Origin: an uncultured Bacteroidales bacterium
Lineage (GTDB): Bacteria > Bacteroidota > Bacteroidia > Bacteroidales > Paludibacteraceae
NCBI GenBank assembly: GCA_944321155.1
Contig: CALUKG010000002.1
Location: 1 to 64,000 of the forward strand
Reading direction: 5' to 3'
Length of the DNA: 64,000 nt
This document shows, piece after piece, positions 9,283-17,553 of the stretch. The translations under genes and the position numbers were made by a program. The number at the start of each line of letters is the position of its first letter. The stretch's first letter is position 1. The notes below the pieces were generated by a model that worked only from the letters and a program-made list of their open reading frames with translations, was not told where the DNA came from and made no database searches.

Positions 9283-9843
9283 ATGATTGACGTAAAGCCC
9301 TATTTTACACAGGCAGAGGAAAACATGGAAGCTGCAGTTATGTATCTTGATGAAACGCTGGCTCATATCCGTGCGGGAAAAGCTTCTGCTAGAATATTGG
9401 ACCCAGTACGTGTTGAATATTATGGAAGTATGACTCCGGTGGCAAATGTTGCGACGATTGCAACTCCAGATGCCAAGACTATTACCATTCAGCCATGGGA
9501 AAAAAATCTTCTTCCTGCAATAGAAAAAGCAATTCTTAATTCAGAAATAGGTATTACTCCTGCCAATAATGGCGAAATTATCAGGCTCTGTTTTCCTCCA
9601 CTTACAGAAGATAGACGTAAGCAATTGGTAAAACAAGCGCGTGCAGAAGGTGAGGATGCAAAGGTAAGCGTAAGAAATGCTCGTCGTGATGCTATTGAAA
9701 AGCTGAAAAAGCTGGTAAAGGAAGGTTTGCCTGAAGATTCAGAAAAAGACGCAGAGAATGAAGTGCAAAAATTGCATGACAAATATATCAAAAAGATAGA
9801 AGAAGTCTTGGTGGCCAAAGAAAAGGAAATCATGACTGTATAG
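9283..9843 (+). CDS. frr: Ribosome recycling factor
   Basis: A 186-residue cytosolic factor that, with EF-G, splits post-termination ribosomes. Length is standard. The conserved [62 protein letters not shown] and [13 protein letters not shown] blocks are all present (quoted in part). Co-transcribed with pyrH. In many Bacteroides rsgA follows frr; here a UUCG-capped terminator and then parC follow. Confidence 0.97.
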   Translation: MIDVKPYFTQAEENMEAAVMYLDETLAHIRAGKASARILDPVRVEYYGSMTPVANVATIATPDAKTITIQPWEKNLLPAIEKAILNSEIGITPANNGEIIRLCFPPLTEDRRKQLVKQARAEGEDAKVSVRNARRDAIEKLKKLVKEGLPEDSEKDAENEVQKLHDKYIKKIEEVLVAKEKEIMTV

Positions 9844-9871
9844 GATTCTTCAAGTTTTAAGTTTTAAAGTC

Positions 9872-9906
9872 AACCCTAAAAGTCTTCGGGCTTTTGGGGT
9901 TTGCTT
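9872..9906 (+). terminator. Terminator after frr
   Basis: Hairpin with arms aaccctaaaag (9872-9882) and cttttggggtt (9891-9901), apical tcttcggg, then a T-rich run. Confidence 0.85.
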
Positions 9907-10006
9907 TTAATATATGTAAAATCTTTGCCTTTGCAGAGTTGCTTTATTTTTTTGGGGTTGCATGAGGAACGACTGGGCAAAACCCAGTAGAAAACTGTTT
10001 TTTTGA

Positions 10007-10038
10007 TTTGTCTTTGCGCTTGCCTTTCACTATCTTTG
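10007..10038 (+). promoter_or_regulatory. Promoter of parC
   Basis: -33 TTTG at 10007-10010 and -7 TATCTTTG at 10031-10038, 20-bp spacing. The ATG at 10077 leaves a leader of about 33 nt. Confidence 0.8.
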
Positions 10039-10076
10039 CAAAGGAATAACCACTAATACTCAAACCCAAGAAGCAT

Positions 10077-13040
10077 ATGTCCAAAGATGAAGAAGTAAAA
10101 CCAGACGAGTTGAACCAAAATACTGATGGAAACGAAGCATTAGAGCATTCATCATATAAGTTACCGGAAACAAACTCGCCGGCAATTCTGCACCATCTTA
10201 CAGGCATGTACCAGAATTGGTTTCTTGATTATGCTTCTTACGTTATCTTGGAGCGTGCTGTTCCTGACGTGTATGATGGCCTGAAACCGGTTCAGCGGCG
10301 TATTCTTTATTCCATGCGCCGTTTGGAGGACGGACGTTATAATAAGGTTGCTAATATAGTGGGACATACCATGCAGTTTCACCCACATGGTGATGCTTCT
10401 ATTGCTGATGCGCTTGTACAATTGGGACAAAAGGATTTGTTGATAGACTGTCAGGGTAACTGGGGTAATATCTTTACAGGAGATAGTGCGGCAGCTTCCC
10501 GTTATATAGAAGCGCGTCTGTCAAAGTTTGCTTTGGAAACTCTTTATAGCCCTAAGGTTACAGAGTGGAAATTGTCATATGATGGCAGAAACAAGGAACC
10601 GATTACTTTGCCCGTCAAATTTCCTCTTTTGCTGGTACAAGGTGTTGAAGGTATTGCTGTAGGGTTGAATTCAAAAGTCCTTCCTCATAATTTTACGGAG
10701 ATTTGTGAAGCTGCAGTTCAATATCTTAAAGGTGAACCATTTACGCTGTATCCTGATTTTCCGACAGGAGGTTTTATTGATGTGTCCAAATACAATGATG
10801 GTGAACGTGGGGGAATGGTGCGTATTAGGGCTAAAATCAACAAGCTCGATAATAAGACGCTTGTAATTACAGAGATTCCTTATGGAAATAATACCGGAAA
10901 GATTATCGACTCCATCATTAAAGCCAATGAGAAAGGAAAAATAAAAATTCGGAAGGTAGATGACAATACTGCTGCTACAGTCGAAATCCGGGTACATCTT
11001 CAAGCGGGAGTATCATCTGATAAAACCATTGATGCTTTGTACGCTTTTACTGATTGTGAGCAAAGTATCTATCCGAATTGCTGTGTTATTAGGGATAAGA
11101 AGCCGGAATTCCTCTCCGTTGGAAAATTGTTGGCGGTGAGTGTGGAACATACGAAACAGATTTTCCATGAGGAGTTTTTGGTGCAATTGGCGGAACTGCA
11201 GGAGCAGTTGTTCTTCACTTCATTGGAAAAAATATTTATTGAGCAAAGGATATATAAGGACCAACAGTTTGAAGACAGTGCTTCGCAGGAAGATGTGATT
11301 GTTCATGTGAGTGCACGGGTACAGCCTTTCCGCGAACAACTGGTAAGGGATATTACTCCAGATGATATTCTTCGGTTGCTGGACATTAAGATGGTGCGTA
11401 TTACGAAGTTCGATTCACAAAAAGCAGATGACAATATTGCCCTTATAAAGAAGAAAATCGCTGAAGTGGAATACAATATTGAGCATCTGACAGAATATAC
11501 CATCAAGTGGTTTGAATACCTCAAAAACAAGTATGGCGAGAAATATCCTCGTCGAACAGAAATAAGAAACTTTGAGACGATTGTAGCTACCAAGGTGGTA
11601 GAGGCAAACGAGAAACTCTATATTAACCGAGAAGAGGGCTTTATTGGTACTGCATTGAAGAAGGATGAGTTCGTTTGCAACTGTTCCGACATTGACGATA
11701 TCATTGTATTCTTCAAAGATGGTCGCTATAAAATTGTAAAGGTAGCCGATAAGCTTTTTGTCGGTACGAATGTCATTCATCTTGATGTGTTCCGCAAAAA
11801 CGATAAGCGTACGGTTTATAATGTCGTATACCGTGACGGGAAAGGTGGTGAATACTATATGAAGCGTTGTGCCGTGTATGGTGTGTCACGTGATAAGGAT
11901 TATGACTTGACGCAAGGAAAGCCCGGTTCGAAGATTGTATACTTTACCGCTAATTCCAATGGAGAAGCTGAGGTGATTCGTGTGGTTTTGAAGCCTAATA
12001 TCCGATTGAAAAAAACGGTATTGGAGAAAGACTTGAGTACATTGGCCATAAAGGGACGTCAGTCTAGAGGAAATCTTTTGACAAAGTATGATGTTTTGCG
12101 AATAACTCTAAAACAGAAAGGCGGTTCTACATTGGGTGGTCGTAAGGTTTGGTTTGACCCGGATGTTATGCGTATTAACTATGACGGCAGAGGTTCTTAT
12201 CTTGGAGAATTCTTTAACGAGGATGCTGTGCTTGTTATAAACAGAAATGGTGAATATTATACTACCACTTTTGACAGTTCCAACCATTTCCAAGGTGATT
12301 TGATACATGTAATCAAATACAACCCCGATACGGTTTGGTCTGTAGTATTGTGGGACGCGGACCAAAAATATTATTATCTCAAAAGATTCCTGTTGGAACC
12401 GACTTCTAAACCGGTTAACTTTTTGGGAGATAATCCGGCATCATATATGGTATTGCTGATGAGTGATGAATATCCGCGTATAAGGGTCGTTTTTGGAGGT
12501 AATGATGCTGCGCGTGAACCGTTGACCATTCATGTTGATGAATTTATTGGAGTAAAGGGTTGTAAGGCTAAAGGAAAGCGTCTGACGACCTATCAAGTGG
12601 AAAAGGTGGAGGAATTAGAACCTTATATACCGGTGGTGGAGGCAACGGATGAAGAAGCGGTCGATGACTCTGCGGATTTAGAGGAACCAGCCAATGAAGA
12701 TTCTGTACAAGATACTGAAGCGCCTGAAAACGAAATGCAGCAAGGAGATATTTCAGAACAAGATGAGGCCTCGCAGCCGGAGATGTCAGGACAGATGCAG
12801 GAAGAGCAGACGGTTGCGTCGGAGGAAGAGGTTGAACCATTGCCACGGAAAGATAATAGTCAAGAAAGAGAGCCTGCTCCTTCGGAACTGAATGAGATAA
12901 AAATGGAAATTGTGGCGGAGATACCAGAGGATTCGCTTCCCATGAATGAAAATCAGGAAGTGCAGCCACGAACGAAAAGGCGTTCGACAAAAAGCAGCAA
13001 TAAAGCCGATGGCGAAAAGGGGCAAATGAGTTTGTTCTGA
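10077..13040 (+). CDS. parC: DNA topoisomerase IV subunit A (GyrA/ParC family)
   Basis: A 987-residue type IIA topoisomerase subunit that decatenates chromosomes with ParE. The breakage-reunion core contains KPVQRRILYSM, the QRDR helix FHPHGDASIADAL (residues 101-113) and the catalytic Tyr143 in AASRYIEARL. The C-terminal beta-pinwheel spans roughly residues 530-860. A long acidic low-complexity tail (about 865-970) then turns basic and ends in QMSLF (983-987), a sliding-clamp-binding type pentapeptide. The family also includes GyrA; the short Bacteroidetes-type QRDR and lack of a GyrA box favour ParC. The position equivalent to E. coli ParC Ser80 appears to be Ala107. Confidence 0.88.
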   Translation: MSKDEEVKPDELNQNTDGNEALEHSSYKLPETNSPAILHHLTGMYQNWFLDYASYVILERAVPDVYDGLKPVQRRILYSMRRLEDGRYNKVANIVGHTMQFHPHGDASIADALVQLGQKDLLIDCQGNWGNIFTGDSAAASRYIEARLSKFALETLYSPKVTEWKLSYDGRNKEPITLPVKFPLLLVQGVEGIAVGLNSKVLPHNFTEICEAAVQYLKGEPFTLYPDFPTGGFIDVSKYNDGERGGMVRIRAKINKLDNKTLVITEIPYGNNTGKIIDSIIKANEKGKIKIRKVDDNTAATVEIRVHLQAGVSSDKTIDALYAFTDCEQSIYPNCCVIRDKKPEFLSVGKLLAVSVEHTKQIFHEEFLVQLAELQEQLFFTSLEKIFIEQRIYKDQQFEDSASQEDVIVHVSARVQPFREQLVRDITPDDILRLLDIKMVRITKFDSQKADDNIALIKKKIAEVEYNIEHLTEYTIKWFEYLKNKYGEKYPRRTEIRNFETIVATKVVEANEKLYINREEGFIGTALKKDEFVCNCSDIDDIIVFFKDGRYKIVKVADKLFVGTNVIHLDVFRKNDKRTVYNVVYRDGKGGEYYMKRCAVYGVSRDKDYDLTQGKPGSKIVYFTANSNGEAEVIRVVLKPNIRLKKTVLEKDLSTLAIKGRQSRGNLLTKYDVLRITLKQKGGSTLGGRKVWFDPDVMRINYDGRGSYLGEFFNEDAVLVINRNGEYYTTTFDSSNHFQGDLIHVIKYNPDTVWSVVLWDADQKYYYLKRFLLEPTSKPVNFLGDNPASYMVLLMSDEYPRIRVVFGGNDAAREPLTIHVDEFIGVKGCKAKGKRLTTYQVEKVEELEPYIPVVEATDEEAVDDSADLEEPANEDSVQDTEAPENEMQQGDISEQDEASQPEMSGQMQEEQTVASEEEVEPLPRKDNSQEREPAPSELNEIKMEIVAEIPEDSLPMNENQEVQPRTKRRSTKSSNKADGEKGQMSLF

Positions 13041-13051
13041 TGTGGAAAAAC

Positions 13052-13087
13052 AAAAAAACCGAAGTATAAATCACTCCGGTTTTTTTA
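13052..13087. terminator. Bidirectional terminator between parC and the small minus-strand gene
   Basis: Arms aaaaaaaccgaagt (13052-13065) and actccggttttttt (13074-13087). A/T runs on both sides allow termination in both directions. Confidence 0.85.
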
Positions 13088-13103
13088 TGAACATCACTTC
13101 TGG

Positions 13104-13274
13104 TTAGTCGTTTATGTAGCGGTTGATGATGATATGGGCCAAGAAGCCGATAACCATTGCGCAACCACCGGTTGCTAACCAAGCATTTGAAGGTGCTACA
13201 TAATAATAAATAGCCAATGCAACAACGCCAAGCAAAACAATAATAGCGCCTAAATATTTCAAAATGGTTTTCAT
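13104..13274 (-). CDS. Small two-helix membrane protein, 56 aa
   Basis: On the minus strand ATG (13272-13274) to TAA (13104-13106) encodes 56 residues. It begins MKTILKYLGAIIVLLGVV and has two predicted membrane helices, about residues 5-26 and 37-52, with the loop YVAPSNAWLATGG between them and a C-terminal NRYIND. A -7 element TATATTTG (minus strand, 13311-13318) lies 36 nt before the ATG, and a terminator follows the stop, so it is a complete single-gene unit. I do not recognise a function; such short hydrophobic proteins are common in Bacteroides. Confidence 0.7.
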   Translation of the reverse strand: MKTILKYLGAIIVLLGVVALAIYYYVAPSNAWLATGGCAMVIGFLAHIIINRYIND

Positions 13275-13310
13275 AATGATATAGAGTTTTTAACTTCGAA
13301 GTTTATTCTG

Positions 13311-13318
13311 CAAATATA
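13311..13318 (-). promoter_or_regulatory. -7 element for the 56-aa membrane protein gene
   Basis: CAAATATA on the plus strand, i.e. TATATTTG reading left. No clear -33 box. Confidence 0.55.
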
Positions 13319-13383
13319 ATGGCTTTTTTTCATTGAGAGGAATAATCTGAATATAAAAAAGACTTTTTAGGAAAAAAACGATT

Positions 13384-14742
13384 ATGCGAGTGCTTAAGAA
13401 TTATATTCCGTTTTATAAGAATAATTTAAAGATTGCCTTACCTATCGTTTTGACACAGGTGGGGGGTGGCATTGTCGCTTTGATGGATAATGTAATGGTT
13501 GGACACTTGGGGGCTGTTGAGTTGGCCTCTGTAGCTTTTGCCAATTCCATTTTTGTGTTGGGGCAAGTGTTTGTGATGGGAGCGGTTATGGGTTTGACTC
13601 CACTGGTTGGACAGGCTTATGTTCAGTCAGACTTGGGACGTGTCAAGGCGTTGTTTTACAATGCTTTGGTTTTTGTTTGTATTCTAGGTTCTGCTATTAC
13701 GTTGATTTTAGGGCTGGTTTATCCGTTTTTTGACTATATGGGGCAGGATACAAGTGTGGTCCGTTGGGCAAAGCCCTATTTCCTGCTTCAAGTGTTTAGC
13801 TTGTTGCCTTTGCTGATTTTTTGTTTGTTCAAGCAGTTTTTGGAAGGGTTAGGAAATACAAAAGTGGCAATGATTATAACGCTTGTAGCCAATATAATCA
13901 ATATAGTGCTGAATTATCTGCTTATATATGGAAAGTGTGGATTTCCTTATTGGGGAGTGGTCGGAGCAGGAGTGGCCACTTTGATTTCACGCATACTTAT
14001 GGCGGTAGGCTTTTTTGTCTATGTTCGAACAAAAGATTCTTGGTGGGGATATTTAAAAGGGGTTACCGCAGATTTGTTTCAGGCAAAAAGGGTATGGACA
14101 GTAGCACGTGTTGGAATGCCGATAGGGGGGCATATGCTTTTGGAGTGTACGGCTTTTGCTTTGTCGGCTATCATGGTCGGGTGGTTGGGTGCTGTTCCGT
14201 TAGCAGGAAACCAGGTGGCACAAAATATATCACATTTGACATTTATGCTTGTTGTGGGAATTGGGTCGGCCACCACTATTCGTGTGAGTCATCGTTTGGG
14301 TGAAAAGAATTTCTATGCTTTGCGCATGGCAGGTAAAGCGTCGGTTCATTTGTGCCTGCTGACCAATACGCTTATGGCGATATTTATGATTGCCCTCTCA
14401 CGACAGATTCCACGTATTTTTACAACCGATATGGCGGTTATTGATGCAGCGGCTCCTTTGTTGGTATTGGCGGGATTGTTCCAGATTTCTGATGGATTGC
14501 AAACGGTGGGAGCCAGTATATTGCGTGGATTGACCGATGTGAAACGACCGGTAATTTATGCGTTTATTTCCTATATCTGTATCAATCTTCCTCTTGGTTA
14601 TTTGCTTGCCTTTAAGTTCCACATGGGGGCTTCTGGTGTATGGGTCGGATTCATAGTGGGATTGTCCATTGCTGCTATATTGTTTCACGTTAGATGCAAT
14701 CGTCAAATCAATAAATTGGAAAGAGAGATGGCGCACGTTTAA
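13384..14742 (+). CDS. MATE family efflux transporter (NorM-like)
   Basis: A 452-residue inner-membrane antiporter with about 12 hydrophobic segments in two repeated MatE halves. The first half begins LKIALPIVLTQVGGGIVALMD with DNVMVGHLG; the second contains GMPIGGHMLLECTAFALSAIMVGWLG. Family members export cationic drugs or metabolites using Na+ or H+ gradients; the substrate here is unknown. No clear promoter was identified in the 100 bp upstream. Its stop is 56 bp before the polA start. A second MATE gene at 23773 belongs to a different subgroup. Confidence 0.92.
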   Translation: MRVLKNYIPFYKNNLKIALPIVLTQVGGGIVALMDNVMVGHLGAVELASVAFANSIFVLGQVFVMGAVMGLTPLVGQAYVQSDLGRVKALFYNALVFVCILGSAITLILGLVYPFFDYMGQDTSVVRWAKPYFLLQVFSLLPLLIFCLFKQFLEGLGNTKVAMIITLVANIINIVLNYLLIYGKCGFPYWGVVGAGVATLISRILMAVGFFVYVRTKDSWWGYLKGVTADLFQAKRVWTVARVGMPIGGHMLLECTAFALSAIMVGWLGAVPLAGNQVAQNISHLTFMLVVGIGSATTIRVSHRLGEKNFYALRMAGKASVHLCLLTNTLMAIFMIALSRQIPRIFTTDMAVIDAAAPLLVLAGLFQISDGLQTVGASILRGLTDVKRPVIYAFISYICINLPLGYLLAFKFHMGASGVWVGFIVGLSIAAILFHVRCNRQINKLEREMAHV

Positions 14743-14785
14743 TATTTTTACAGATGCTTTAGCGTGTTCAGCAGGCTAAATGCAG

Positions 14786-14793
14786 TATCTTTG
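14786..14793 (+). promoter_or_regulatory. -7 element of polA, only 5 nt before the ATG
   Basis: TATCTTTG at 14786-14793; ATG at 14799. With the usual Bacteroidetes spacing the transcript would start at or next to the A of the ATG, implying a leaderless or near-leaderless message. Confidence 0.6.
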
Positions 14794-14798
14794 CAAGT

Positions 14799-17552
14799 AT
14801 GAAAAAATTATTGCTCATTGATGCTTACGCTATGATATATAGGGCGTATTATGCCTTCTTGAAAAATCCGAGGATTAACTCAAAAGGCATGAATACATCC
14901 GCAATTTATGGTTTTGTTACCATATTGGAGGATTTGTTGAAACGTTTGCAACCCACACATGTGGGAGTCGCTTTTGACCCTTCTGGCAAAACCTTCAGAC
15001 ATGAAGCCTATGAGGCGTATAAAGCTCAGCGGGAGGAAACTCCTGAGGATATCAGAAAAGCAGTTCCTTATATAAAAGATATAGTAAAGGCATATCGTAT
15101 TCCTATATTGGAGGTACCTGGATTTGAGGCGGATGATGTGATTGGAACTTTGGCTCATAAGGCTGCTGACCATGATTTTCAAGTGTTTATGGCCACGCCA
15201 GATAAGGATTATGGTCAATTGCTTACCCGTGAGAATGTGTTTATGTATCGTCCTCGTCATAGCGGAGGATTTGAACAGATGGGTGAGGCGGATGTTTGTG
15301 AAAAATATGGCATAGAAAATAGCCGTCAGGTAATTGACTTGCTGGGACTTATGGGAGATGCTTCTGACAATATCCCTGGATGTCCGGGAGTGGGCGAAAA
15401 GACGGCTGTGAAGTTGCTGCGTGAGTTTGGTGATATAGACAATCTGTTGGCAAATACCGACCAAATTAAGGGTGCACTGCGCAGCAAGATAGAGGAGAAT
15501 GTGGAAAAGATTCGTTTCTCACGGTTTTTGGCAACTATTCGTGTGGATGTTCCTGTTGATTTTGACGAAGAGGCTTTGCACTTGCAGAGTCCGAATAAAG
15601 ATGAACTTGTGGCGATTTATTCGGATTTGGAATTCCGGCAGTTCTTGCAAAAAATACAACCTCCTCAACAACAGCAGCAGATGTCTTTGTTTGCAGAGCT
15701 GGAGGCACAGACAGATACGGAGATGCCTGTTGACACTGTTTCCATGCAGCGTTTCCATGCCGATAAGGTTAGTTATCATCTGATTCAGACGGAGGAGCAG
15801 ATAACCCGGTTGCTGGCTATGCTTGCCGAACAGTCAGAAGTGTGCTTTGATACGGAAACTACCGATGTCAATGCCATGCAGGCAGAATTGGTGGGCATGT
15901 CATTTGCCTGGAAAAAAGGCGAAGCTTATTTTGTCATATTGCCCGAGAAAAAAGAGGAAACGCTTGAGATTGTAACTCGTTTCAAACCTTTCTTTGAATC
16001 GGACAAGATAGCCAAGGTTGGACAAAACATGAAGTATGATCTGACCATGTTGCGCCATTATGGCATCACATTAAATGGTCGTTTGTTTGATACTATGATT
16101 GCCCATTATCTCATTCAGCCGGATTTACGTCACGGCATGGATTATTTGGCTGAGATTTACTTGAATTATCAGACGATACATTACGATGATTTGGTGGGCA
16201 AGGGGAAAAAGCAACTATCGTTGCGGCAGGTAGCTTTAAACGATTTGTCTGATTATGCTTGTGAAGATGCAGATATTACTTGGCAACTTAAACAGATTCT
16301 TTCTGATGAGATAGAAAAGAATGGCCTGCAGCATTTGTTTTATGATTTGGAAATGCCTTTGATGAAGGTGTTGGCTGATATGGAATGGGTGGGAGTACGA
16401 ATAGATCAGGATGCTTTGGCTCGGTCTTCTGCTTATCTCACTCAACGGATGCATGAAGTGGAAGGAGAGATTTTCGAACTGGCGGGAGAGGAATTTAATG
16501 TTAGTTCGCCCAAGCAGGTAGGTGAGGTGCTGTTTGAGAAACTGAAATTGGACGAGAAGGTAAAGAAAACCAAAACCGGACAGTATTCGACTTCCGAAGA
16601 GGTATTGGTGAACTTGCGTTCAAAGCATCCAGTTGTACAGAAAATACTGGACTATAGGGAGATAAAGAAATTGTTGAGTACCTATGTCGATGCATTGCCG
16701 CTTATGGTCAATGAGCATACGCATCATTTGCATACGTCCTATAATCAAACGGTTGCTGTAACAGGTCGACTCAGTTCAAGTAACCCTAACTTACAGAATA
16801 TTCCTATTCGGAGTGATTTGGGGCGTGTCATTCGTGAGGCTTTTGTGCCAGATGAGGGCTGTTTGTTCTTGAGTGCGGATTATTCGCAGATTGAACTGCG
16901 GATTATGGCTCATTTGAGTGGTGATGAGCATATGATAGAGGCTTTTCGGGAAGGACGTGATATTCATGCAGCAACAGCATCAAAAATTTATGGGGTACCT
17001 TTGGAGGAGGTAACTTCAGATATGCGCAGGAAAGCCAAAACGGCTAACTTCGGTATCATTTATGGTATCTCAGCTTTTGGCTTGGCTGAGCGGCTGGATA
17101 TACCACGTTCAGAGGCTAAGATGTTGATTGATGGCTATTTTGCTTCCTATCCTAGAATTAAAGACTTTATTGATGCTAGTATTGCCAAAGCAAAAGAATT
17201 GCAATATGCAGAAACATTATTGGGAAGAAAGCGTTTTCTTCCGGATATAAATTCCAAGAATAGTGTTGTGCGAGGCTTTGCCGAACGAAATGCGGTCAAT
17301 GCCCCCATTCAGGGAACTGCAGCTGACATTATTAAACAGGCAATGGTCAGAATCTCTGAACGCTTTAAGATGAAGCATGTCCGCTCGTCCATGACGATGC
17401 AGGTTCATGATGAGTTGAATTTTTCGGTTGTTCCTGATGAATTGGAATTGGTGAAGCAAATTGTTGTTGAAGAGATGGAAAATGCTATGCATCTAACTGT
17501 GCCTTTGGTGGCCGATTGTGGCATTGGTTCTAATTGGTTGGAGGCTCACTAA
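14799..17552 (+). CDS. polA: DNA polymerase I
   Basis: A 917-residue repair polymerase that removes RNA primers. The 5'-3' exonuclease occupies about residues 1-290 (LIDAYAMIYRAYYAF, EADDVIGTLA, GDASDNIPGCPGVGEKTA). The 3'-5' exonuclease appears intact: FDTETTD, GQNMKYDL and YACEDADIT carry the Asp/Glu metal ligands. The polymerase domain has DYSQIELRIMAHLSGD, KTANFGIIYGIS and MQVHDELNF. In the linker between the first two domains, QQQQQMSLF contains a clamp-binding type QMSLF at residues 294-298. The start is fixed by the -7 element 5 nt upstream. The next gene follows with 1 bp spacing. Confidence 0.97.
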   Translation: MKKLLLIDAYAMIYRAYYAFLKNPRINSKGMNTSAIYGFVTILEDLLKRLQPTHVGVAFDPSGKTFRHEAYEAYKAQREETPEDIRKAVPYIKDIVKAYRIPILEVPGFEADDVIGTLAHKAADHDFQVFMATPDKDYGQLLTRENVFMYRPRHSGGFEQMGEADVCEKYGIENSRQVIDLLGLMGDASDNIPGCPGVGEKTAVKLLREFGDIDNLLANTDQIKGALRSKIEENVEKIRFSRFLATIRVDVPVDFDEEALHLQSPNKDELVAIYSDLEFRQFLQKIQPPQQQQQMSLFAELEAQTDTEMPVDTVSMQRFHADKVSYHLIQTEEQITRLLAMLAEQSEVCFDTETTDVNAMQAELVGMSFAWKKGEAYFVILPEKKEETLEIVTRFKPFFESDKIAKVGQNMKYDLTMLRHYGITLNGRLFDTMIAHYLIQPDLRHGMDYLAEIYLNYQTIHYDDLVGKGKKQLSLRQVALNDLSDYACEDADITWQLKQILSDEIEKNGLQHLFYDLEMPLMKVLADMEWVGVRIDQDALARSSAYLTQRMHEVEGEIFELAGEEFNVSSPKQVGEVLFEKLKLDEKVKKTKTGQYSTSEEVLVNLRSKHPVVQKILDYREIKKLLSTYVDALPLMVNEHTHHLHTSYNQTVAVTGRLSSSNPNLQNIPIRSDLGRVIREAFVPDEGCLFLSADYSQIELRIMAHLSGDEHMIEAFREGRDIHAATASKIYGVPLEEVTSDMRRKAKTANFGIIYGISAFGLAERLDIPRSEAKMLIDGYFASYPRIKDFIDASIAKAKELQYAETLLGRKRFLPDINSKNSVVRGFAERNAVNAPIQGTAADIIKQAMVRISERFKMKHVRSSMTMQVHDELNFSVVPDELELVKQIVVEEMENAMHLTVPLVADCGIGSNWLEAH

Positions 17553-17553
17553 A

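Noticed and set aside
12568-13182. 204-codon minus-strand frame overlapping the ParC tail
   Set aside because: Antisense to low-complexity acidic codons of parC; it also crosses the terminator and the end of the 56-aa gene in another frame.
13821-14303. 160-codon frame inside the MATE gene
   Set aside because: Shifted-frame shadow of a clear MATE transporter; composition rich in Cys/Trp/Gly is typical of out-of-frame membrane genes.
15660-15695. Short CAA/CAG run in polA as a repeat of interest
   Set aside because: Only five Gln codons in an inter-domain linker; the notable part is the adjacent QMSLF, reported separately.
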